Positions 40,857 through 46,754 of a stretch of 46,754 nucleotides of DNA are shown here, piece after piece. The translations under genes were made by a program, and so were the position numbers. The notes under the pieces are model-generated. The model was not told the DNA's origin. It searched no databases and saw only the letters and a program-made list of their open reading frames with translations. How positions within the stretch are numbered: position 1 is the stretch's first letter; each line of letters opens with the position of its first letter. Source of the stretch: a virus; IMG/VR virus record IMGVR_UViG_3300009702_000034, positions 1 to 46,754 of that record; one strand, 5' to 3'.

Positions 40857-41984
40857 ATGGCAAAGCTCCAAAAAATGCAGGCCTATCTTCCGTCCCTTTA
40901 TAGGCCACGGCACAATCCCGTGATCAGGGGGATTCTCACTGCATGGTCAAGTGAGGACGATCATATCGTCCAGGCTGTACAGGATGCCAAGGAGCAGCTG
41001 TTCGTCAAAACGGCCCAAATATCCTTCCTAGATGCACTAGGATCGAATGTCGGAGTCTTTAGGCCTACGGCATTCAATCTCTCAGACGATCTCTACAGAC
41101 AGCTAATACCGGCTCTCAGCTATGCTCCTAAGCAGGTCATCCCAACGATCAAACGGGTCCTCGAAGTCTTCTTTGGAGTAGGCAACCCGACTATCAAAGT
41201 CGTCGAGCTAAGGCCGAATCAGGTCGATATCACCATCCCATCATCGGTTCCCTCACTCAGGAGATCCTTGAAGGGGGCACATCACTTCCACAACTACTCA
41301 GGCGTGATCACAGCGGTCGATACGATAACGAGTGAGATCACAGTCGATCTCGATGGGAACACGAAGTCCTTGGTCGAGAATGAGCTTCAAGGTGCCCTGG
41401 TTGGATCAGGAGACTCGGTCATCTCGGCCCTAGCTAGCACGGCTGGATCGACTGGAGTTGTCATCCAGTTCGCGGCTGGAGAGGACCTATCGGGCTTCTC
41501 TGTCTCCGGAGAGTGGCTGGCAGCCAAGGTCAAGAACTATCCCGGTTCTTTCATGCCTGATGAGACGAGGGGCTACACTCTGACGAATCAGAGGGGTTTC
41601 CTGGGCCAGAGCATCTCAGCTGGGACTCAGGTGCCGACGGTCATCATGCAGGATGCCTCGAAGATATCTAACACTCCAGGATTCCTGGCCTTCAATTTTG
41701 GATTTGGGACTGAAGAAGTTCTGATAAAATACTTCTCAAGACCTAATAACACGACGTTGCTCATTGATCCTGGATACACCTTCCAGCATGACCACGTAGC
41801 AGGTGAGCCAGTCAATGCTATCGTCACTCCATACTTGGCTCCGAGGATCAGAGGCGATGATTATTCGATTTACCTTGTAGGTGTGACGGCGGCTAGGATT
41901 CTTGCGCAAAAGATCGTTGAGTCGATAGTGGCGGCTGGTGTCGTGATCAATTGGACAGTTGTAGATCCCGTCATAGATTGTTGA
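40857..41984 (+). CDS. Baseplate wedge/tail protein I-like
   Basis: A 375-residue protein directly after J. The N-terminal 115 residues (MAKLQKMQAYLPSLYRPRHNPVIRGILTAWSSED, DAKEQLFVKTAQISFLDALGSNVGVFRP, YRQLIPALSYAPKQVIPTIKRVLEVFFG) have the typical helical start of tail protein I-type wedge components. The rest is beta-rich with a hinge (VPSLRRSLKGAHHFHNYSG). It probably attaches the fibres to the J protein. Confidence 0.75.
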   Translation: MAKLQKMQAYLPSLYRPRHNPVIRGILTAWSSEDDHIVQAVQDAKEQLFVKTAQISFLDALGSNVGVFRPTAFNLSDDLYRQLIPALSYAPKQVIPTIKRVLEVFFGVGNPTIKVVELRPNQVDITIPSSVPSLRRSLKGAHHFHNYSGVITAVDTITSEITVDLDGNTKSLVENELQGALVGSGDSVISALASTAGSTGVVIQFAAGEDLSGFSVSGEWLAAKVKNYPGSFMPDETRGYTLTNQRGFLGQSISAGTQVPTVIMQDASKISNTPGFLAFNFGFGTEEVLIKYFSRPNNTTLLIDPGYTFQHDHVAGEPVNAIVTPYLAPRIRGDDYSIYLVGVTAARILAQKIVESIVAAGVVINWTVVDPVIDC

Positions 41985-41997
41985 TTGGGGGCATAGC

Positions 41998-44418
41998 GTG
42001 CAAAAGACTCAGAGATTCGTAGCCGATCAAAGGCTCGACCTCCCCCTGTGGGACTCTGCTTTCAATTTCATCGCAGATGAATTCAGGTTTTACTACAAGT
42101 CCTTCCTAACGGATAAGACCTATATCGTTCAGAATTGGAAGGTAGAGGACAACGGTGGTCTTGATATCAAGATCAATAAGGCTGTCGACTCCCTGCTCTA
42201 CAACACGGAAGACACTAACGCGAAGCAGAACTACAGAGACACCACGAAGACTCTGTTGACTGCGACACTCGCCGACAACGCAACCAACTATGTTGAGCTG
42301 GAGATCGTCCCAACAACGACCGGGACTGACCTGGTCGCCCTCTGGGATCAGTCAGCCAACTCAGGAGACGGCGAAGAGTTCATCCAGTCATCAGATACGG
42401 TTCTCTGTGAAGAGCCGACCATTGTTACGAATACGATCCAGTTCACTCCAGCCAATCCAGCCCGAATCCCCTTAGCGATTGTCACTACCTCGGGCGGTGC
42501 GATCACGAACATCCAGGACTCGCGAGAATTCCTTTTTCACTTGGCTTCCGATTGGGACTTCGACGGCTCTTCCTTCGGCCTGACGAGGACTGACAAGACG
42601 ATCAAGAATCTGAAGAATATGTACGACGCCATTACGACGTCACTAAAGGAACTCAAGGACACGACCAATTGGTACGATGATCCTGGCATCAGCACAATCG
42701 ACCTACTCGAACGGATGAACTACCTCCTGGTCGATGGTGGGAATATCTCTTGGAACCTTCCCAAGGCAGCGACAGGATTCTTGATCGCTGACAAGACTGA
42801 TCCTGCCTTTGGCATTAAAGACGGTGACACATTCACTCTCACGGATGCGAACGGTCACACAGAGGTCTTTGAGTTCGATACTGACGGCTCAGCACCTACG
42901 AATGCGGTAACGGTTGCCGCTGAAGCCACTGCGTCGGCAGTCAAGACGGCTATCATCAATGCGATCAATGGGAATGCGACTCTCCTAATGACGGCAACGT
43001 CGGGAGTAGATCAGCGTATTGAGCTTGTCCAGAACACGGCTGGGACTCTTGGTAACAATGCCATTACAGAGAGCATCTCAAACGGGAGTTCTTTAGCTCC
43101 ATTCGGAATGACGGGAGGCTTCGACAATACGGAGCTGACGTGGACTCAGAACTTGCGAATCATCGCACCGGGAAGGACCTATGAGTATACGATCAGTTCT
43201 CAAACTATTTCTAATATCGCCGATGGGGAGGTTGTTTACGCTACGCTTCCAACGGAGGGTGCAACTCCGGGTGGACCGTTGGCACTTACCAAAGTTGCAG
43301 CATCATCCTACCCGTTGGACCACTCCAACACTCGGAACTACATCATTGCTTACCGTTCTGGGACGAAAGTCTACTTCGGGAACGGGGCGCACGGGATCGA
43401 ACTTGAAGACGGAGAGACGGGTCAACTAGGAGACGGGATCACCGATCAATGGATCACGGCAACGGGATTGGTCGATGAATTTGATGCTGACCCTCCCTAC
43501 TCTTCTGGGTTCTGGGTCACACCTGGAGCTTCATTCACTACTGCGATCTCAGAGTTGGATCAGATCGTCGACTCGATTTATAATATGGTCGTAGGGACTC
43601 CTTACGATGAATTCTTTGTGTTGCCGGCCGATCTTCCCTCTGGCAGTTCCGTCACTCTACCAGCACCTTTTGGTCTAGGTTCTCCTCAGACCTATCAGAC
43701 AGGCATAAGGCAGCTTGAGGTCTTCCTTAACGGCGCCAAGATCAACCTCGGAGACGACTACGCTGAGGTTGCGAACATCGGTGCTGGTGTCGGAGATCAG
43801 ATCCAAACCCTCTATGACTTGCCAAAAGGGGCCAAGCTCCAATTCAGAATTCAGATCGGTGGGGGTCAAGATGGGACCGTTTCTACCGATGCACCTGATG
43901 TCCAGTACGAAGGAACTCTAGTTGAGCCGACTGCTGCGAAGATCAATTTCAGAGATCAGTGTGAGGTCTTTGAGTCTGTCCCTGGGACTGTAGACGTCCG
44001 TATCCGGAGAGGTCGAGAGCTAGGAAGAAAAGTCGTCAACAATACGGCTAGTCCAATCCCGATCTATACAGCTATTGCCTGGGAATCAGACGGCTCGGTA
44101 ATTCTTGCCGACGCGAACGTGGTAAGCGCATCTGATATTGTAGGAATAACAGCCGAAGAGATCCCTGCCAGTGGTGGAGTCGGGTTTGTGTACCGAGAGG
44201 GGTATGTCCCCAACTCCCTGATCGGCCTCGATGGAGGTAGCGATCCAGTACCCGGAAGAGCCATTTACCTCAGCGGGACTCCTGGACAAATGACTGTGAC
44301 TCCTCCTACAGGTCTCTTGGATACGGTCATTAGGTTGGGTCTAGCAGAGCCACCCGACGGTCAGGTAGGCACCGGTACTAATCTGTGGCTGCATCCCGAA
44401 GTCGTCTCTCAACCTTGA
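41998..44418 (+). CDS. Fibre-attachment or tail fibre protein, 806 aa
   Basis: A GTG start behind TTGGGGG. The N-terminus (MQKTQRFVADQRLDLPLWDSAFNFIADEFRFYYKSFL) resembles the baseplate-attachment region of long phage fibre proteins, and a DSREFLFHLASDWDF segment follows (about 175-190). Residues 255-365 hold a module with KDGDTFTLTDANGHTEVFEFDTDG, AVKTAIINAING and IELVQNTAGTLGNNAI, a common inserted domain. The C-terminal 150 residues (VVNNTASPIPIYTAIAWESDGSVILADANVVSASDIVGITAEEI) match a domain found at the ends of fibre-associated proteins. Receptor binding or fibre anchoring is inferred. Confidence 0.78.
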   Translation: MQKTQRFVADQRLDLPLWDSAFNFIADEFRFYYKSFLTDKTYIVQNWKVEDNGGLDIKINKAVDSLLYNTEDTNAKQNYRDTTKTLLTATLADNATNYVELEIVPTTTGTDLVALWDQSANSGDGEEFIQSSDTVLCEEPTIVTNTIQFTPANPARIPLAIVTTSGGAITNIQDSREFLFHLASDWDFDGSSFGLTRTDKTIKNLKNMYDAITTSLKELKDTTNWYDDPGISTIDLLERMNYLLVDGGNISWNLPKAATGFLIADKTDPAFGIKDGDTFTLTDANGHTEVFEFDTDGSAPTNAVTVAAEATASAVKTAIINAINGNATLLMTATSGVDQRIELVQNTAGTLGNNAITESISNGSSLAPFGMTGGFDNTELTWTQNLRIIAPGRTYEYTISSQTISNIADGEVVYATLPTEGATPGGPLALTKVAASSYPLDHSNTRNYIIAYRSGTKVYFGNGAHGIELEDGETGQLGDGITDQWITATGLVDEFDADPPYSSGFWVTPGASFTTAISELDQIVDSIYNMVVGTPYDEFFVLPADLPSGSSVTLPAPFGLGSPQTYQTGIRQLEVFLNGAKINLGDDYAEVANIGAGVGDQIQTLYDLPKGAKLQFRIQIGGGQDGTVSTDAPDVQYEGTLVEPTAAKINFRDQCEVFESVPGTVDVRIRRGRELGRKVVNNTASPIPIYTAIAWESDGSVILADANVVSASDIVGITAEEIPASGGVGFVYREGYVPNSLIGLDGGSDPVPGRAIYLSGTPGQMTVTPPTGLLDTVIRLGLAEPPDGQVGTGTNLWLHPEVVSQP

Positions 44419-44427
44419 GGATAGTCG

Positions 44428-45513
44428 ATGGCCAACAAAAGGATCATAACGGTAACGAATGGTAAGGCTGTTCCGTTCGACTCAGAGAATGAAACAGTTG
44501 ACCTCAGCTCGTTGCGCGTTGGACCGAACAAGCTACCGATCAGCCAGTTCGATGCGAACACGGTGGATCTCGGTGGCAAAAAGTTGCGTGCAGGCGCGGC
44601 TGTGGACCCGAATGATCTCTCTACCAAGGCTCAGCTAGACTCCGCTCAGACAGGCCTCCAAAGTCAGATCGACTCGATCAACAACAATAATCCTGTTGAA
44701 GAAGAGATCGAGATCACTTCGCCTACCAATACGATCACGGCGACGGCTCTCTCATGGATCAATGATAGTTCGAAGCTCGACATAGAAGCCTACGTCAACG
44801 GCATCTATCAGAAGCTCGGAGTTGGAAAAGACTTTGTTAAGCTCAGCACGACCCAGATCCAGTTCAGTTACACGATTGATGCAAGCGCTCAAACGCCTTC
44901 TAAGATCATCATTAGAAAGCAAGGAACCTCTCTTCTCGGATCAGGAGCTGGAGGAGGTGAGACGAATACGGCTTCGAATGTTGGAGGTGCTGTCGGGGCC
45001 TTTAAGGACAAGGTAGGCGCTGATCTACGCTTTAGGACTTTCGCAGCTGGTACCGGCATCTCTGTGGTTCAGAACTTAGACACAGTCCAAATATCTTCAA
45101 GTCTCGGATCATCCCTACTCGTCAAGTCGATGAAGAATACTAGTGGAGTCCAGATCCCATTAGGAGCCCCTATTGCTAAGCTCGCAGATGGTGGCATCTC
45201 ACAGGCTGACTCTGACGCAGTAGGGAAGCAAATATGGATCGGGGTAGCCAACGAGACCATTGCGATTAACGCATTCGGTCAGGTGGTCCTTGTCGGCCCC
45301 AACATTGCGGGGGCATTGACGGGAAAAGGTTTCACTCCTGGTGACCACATTTTCTTAAGCCAGGATGGTAGTTATATAAACGACTCTACTCTCTTAACTG
45401 GTGGTAACGACTCACTGATCCGAGTGGGTTATGCCGACTGTGCTGATGGTGTTCAGAGCGCGACGGCTACAGACCTGATCATGTTCGCCGCTGTACTGTC
45501 GAGGCCCATATGA
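44428..45513 (+). CDS. Tail fibre-associated protein, 361 aa
   Basis: Begins MANKRIITVTNGKAVPFDSEN and contains a fibre-type GKKLRAGAAVDPNDLSTKAQLDSAQTGLQSQIDS segment, a central beta domain (ITATALSWINDSSKLDIEAYVNGIYQKL), and a C-terminal domain (MKNTSGVQIPLGAPIAKLADGGISQADSDAVGKQIWIGVANETIA) similar in pattern to the end of the preceding 806-aa protein. The two genes probably share the ending by duplication. The start has TTGAGGATAG upstream. A short-fibre or fibre-cap role is likely but unproven. Confidence 0.75.
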   Translation: MANKRIITVTNGKAVPFDSENETVDLSSLRVGPNKLPISQFDANTVDLGGKKLRAGAAVDPNDLSTKAQLDSAQTGLQSQIDSINNNNPVEEEIEITSPTNTITATALSWINDSSKLDIEAYVNGIYQKLGVGKDFVKLSTTQIQFSYTIDASAQTPSKIIIRKQGTSLLGSGAGGGETNTASNVGGAVGAFKDKVGADLRFRTFAAGTGISVVQNLDTVQISSSLGSSLLVKSMKNTSGVQIPLGAPIAKLADGGISQADSDAVGKQIWIGVANETIAINAFGQVVLVGPNIAGALTGKGFTPGDHIFLSQDGSYINDSTLLTGGNDSLIRVGYADCADGVQSATATDLIMFAAVLSRPI

Positions 45514-45782
45514 AAAATGTGAAGAAAGCCACAAAGAAAGCCACAAAGAAAGCCTCTAAGGCTGTTCCAAAAAAGAAGGCTCCTAAGAAGAATGGTCCTT
45601 CTGAGCCGGTCAAAATGTATGTCGAGCAATGGATCAAGATGGGTCTAAGTCGAGAGAAATCCGAGGCTCTTTTCAATGATTTAGTTCGGCGCCTGAAAAT
45701 ATTCACTAAGAGTTGCCAAGAAGCCGCCGAAAAACGCGGAGTCTCTCTCGTAGTCCATACCGGATTCGAGATCAAACCTTGA
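45510..45782 (+). CDS. Small protein with histone-H1-like Lys/Ala tail, 90 aa
   Basis: The ATG overlaps the preceding stop (ATGA). Residues 3-30 are made of Lys, Ala, Thr, Ser and Pro (KKATKKATKKASKAVPKKKAPKK), encoded by tandem 12-base repeats; such tails are typical of H1-like DNA-binding proteins. Residues 31-90 are a compact helical region (VKMYVEQWIKMGLSREKSEALFNDLVRRLKIFTKSCQEAAEKRG). The function is unknown; DNA or RNA binding is suggested by the tail, although it lies among fibre genes. Confidence 0.68.
   Translation: MKNVKKATKKATKKASKAVPKKKAPKKNGPSEPVKMYVEQWIKMGLSREKSEALFNDLVRRLKIFTKSCQEAAEKRGVSLVVHTGFEIKP
45522..45557 (+). repeat. Three 12-bp tandem repeats
   Basis: AAGAAAGCCACA occurs twice exactly and once with two terminal changes (AAGAAAGCCTCT), encoding KKAT-KKAT-KKAS in the basic tail of the 90-aa protein. 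Confidence 0.85.
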
Positions 45783-45800
45783 CGTTTTAGGAGCTATGTC

Positions 45801-46754
45801 ATGGCAGTTGCGAGTCAGAATCTTGCGTATTTTGTAAATGGGGTGCCGACACAGAAGGCATCGAAGCTGTTGGAGCTTATGTTCCTCAGCCTTTCGGTGA
45901 CATCTGATGGTGGTACGACCGTCTTGACCTTATCGGAGAGTGCTGGTGCCTGGGACATGGGCGCTGCCAACGTTACGAATGTCGGCACTGTTGACGGTCG
46001 TAACGTGAGTGTTGACGGCGGTCACATCGACAACCTCGTAACTCTATCTGGTGTGGCATCTGGTTCGGTCGATCTTGGGACCTTCACTGGCACCACGATC
46101 CCTGACGCCAGCACTGAGAAGGCAGCTCTCCAATCTTTGGAGACCGCTCTTGAACTCAAGGCTGCTGACTCTGTCGTTATCAAGAAGGATGGCTCGGTTG
46201 CCTTCACTGGCAGTCAGTCTATGGGTGGCAACAGTCTGACCAGCGTTGCTGATCCGGTTGCTGCTCAAGACGCAGCTACGAAGGCATATGTCGACGCGAA
46301 CAGCCAAGGTCTCGACCTGAAAGCCTCGGTTCGCTTGGCGACTGACGTCGCACTTGCTGCTAACACCTACGCCAACGGTACTTCTGGTGTGGGCGCAACC
46401 TTGACCGCCAATGCCAACGGCGCTCTTGGGAACATCGACGGCGTGGCTCCGGCTCTGAACGATCGGATCTTGGTAAAGAATGAGGCTGGCCTCGATAACG
46501 GTATCTACGAAGTTACCGCTCTTGGGTATGCTTCGAACCCTTGGATCATGACCCGTGTTACTGACGCTGACTCGGCATCTGAAGTTACCGCCGGCATGTT
46601 CTCCTTTGTGGAAGAGGGTACGGCAAACGGTGACGTCGGTTTCGTTCTTACCACGAACAATCCGATCACTATCGGCACCACTGCTCTGTCCTTCACTCAG
46701 TTCAGTTCAGCTGGCCAGGTCTCTGCTGTGAACGGCTTGTCGAAGACTGGTAGC
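45801..46754 (+). CDS. Tail fibre protein, N-terminal part (runs off the window)
   Basis: ATG 45801 with TTTAGGAG upstream; the ATG at 45796 is in a frame that closes within 14 codons. The frame is open to the window end (318 codons so far). It has a fibre hallmark, QSMGGNSLTSVADPVAAQDAATKAYVD, then a domain RILVKNEAGLDNGIYEVTA and SEVTAGMFSFVEEGTANGDVGFVLTTNNPITIGTTALSFTQF, often seen in phage fibres and hyaluronidase-like adhesins. Codon use is enriched in GGT, GCT, CGT and GTT compared with most neighbours, resembling the capsid gene, which fits high expression. Confidence 0.85.
   Translation, partial: MAVASQNLAYFVNGVPTQKASKLLELMFLSLSVTSDGGTTVLTLSESAGAWDMGAANVTNVGTVDGRNVSVDGGHIDNLVTLSGVASGSVDLGTFTGTTIPDASTEKAALQSLETALELKAADSVVIKKDGSVAFTGSQSMGGNSLTSVADPVAAQDAATKAYVDANSQGLDLKASVRLATDVALAANTYANGTSGVGATLTANANGALGNIDGVAPALNDRILVKNEAGLDNGIYEVTALGYASNPWIMTRVTDADSASEVTAGMFSFVEEGTANGDVGFVLTTNNPITIGTTALSFTQFSSAGQVSAVNGLSKTGS

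Noticed and set aside
1-46754. Many open frames on the - strand and in alternative + frames
   Set aside because: They overlap well-supported + strand genes completely, lack ribosome-binding sites, and their translations are low-complexity or Ser/Arg/Leu-rich shadows.

Overview
This 46.7 kb window is part of a tailed-phage (or prophage) genome with a contractile tail, i.e. a myovirus. Every gene I can support is on the + strand. Genes are packed tightly, often with 1-4 nt stop/start overlaps (ATGA, GTGA, TTGA), and there is no gene-free stretch longer than about 90 bases. No tRNA, rRNA, integrase, CRISPR array or insertion sequence is visible. The host cannot be named from this sequence. Shine-Dalgarno motifs of the GGAGG type are common, so a bacterial host is certain, but its phylum is not.

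Layout. 1-2.9 kb: end of an unidentified gene, a 271-aa protein, a 46-aa protein, a permuted-papain (YiiX-like) protein and two beta-rich probable virion proteins. 2.9-5.1 kb: the large terminase, interrupted inside its Walker A motif by a 142-aa mini-intein, and a small helical protein. 5.1-9.0 kb: a cold-shock-domain protein, a small beta protein, a 573-aa protein containing an intact RelA/SpoT alarmone-synthetase-like domain, and three charged small proteins. 9.0-16.2 kb: portal, a Nudix-domain fusion, a MuF-type minor head protein, a 620-aa unknown and a zinc-ribbon ORF, closed by an intrinsic terminator. 16.3-20.7 kb: prohead protease, a repeat-rich possible scaffold, and a major capsid protein with an Ig/FnIII-like insert, followed by a strong hairpin and decoration-type proteins. 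21-25.2 kb: head-tail connector and neck genes, interrupted by an HNH endonuclease fused to a Mom-like DNA-modification domain. 25.2-31.9 kb: a small ORF split by an in-frame amber codon, tail sheath, tube, the two overlapping tail-assembly-chaperone frames, and tape measure. 31.9-46.7 kb: baseplate hub, spike, a LysM/gp25 fusion, a giant baseplate J protein, a wedge protein, and fibre or fibre-associated proteins. The last fibre runs off the window end.

The genes form a standard DNA-packaging, head, neck, tail and baseplate programme. Several enzymes not needed for building particles are placed among the head genes: RSH-like synthetase, Nudix hydrolase, cold-shock protein, HNH-Mom and a papain-like hydrolase. 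Three proteins in this region (the RSH-like, Nudix and 620-aa proteins) share a short aromatic/basic 'Y-R-x-G...Y/F...GH' patch and could be virion-packaged cargo; this is inference.

The strongest unexplained signal is a perfect 14-bp palindrome, TTTCGACGTCGAAA. It occurs eight times from 1.0 to 40.1 kb: three times wedged exactly between a stop codon and the next ribosome-binding site, and five times inside genes in two reading frames. About 0.0002 copies are expected by chance in equal-base random sequence. It looks like a dispersed protein-binding site; the overall design recalls ParB/Noc sites, but the binding protein is not identifiable here.
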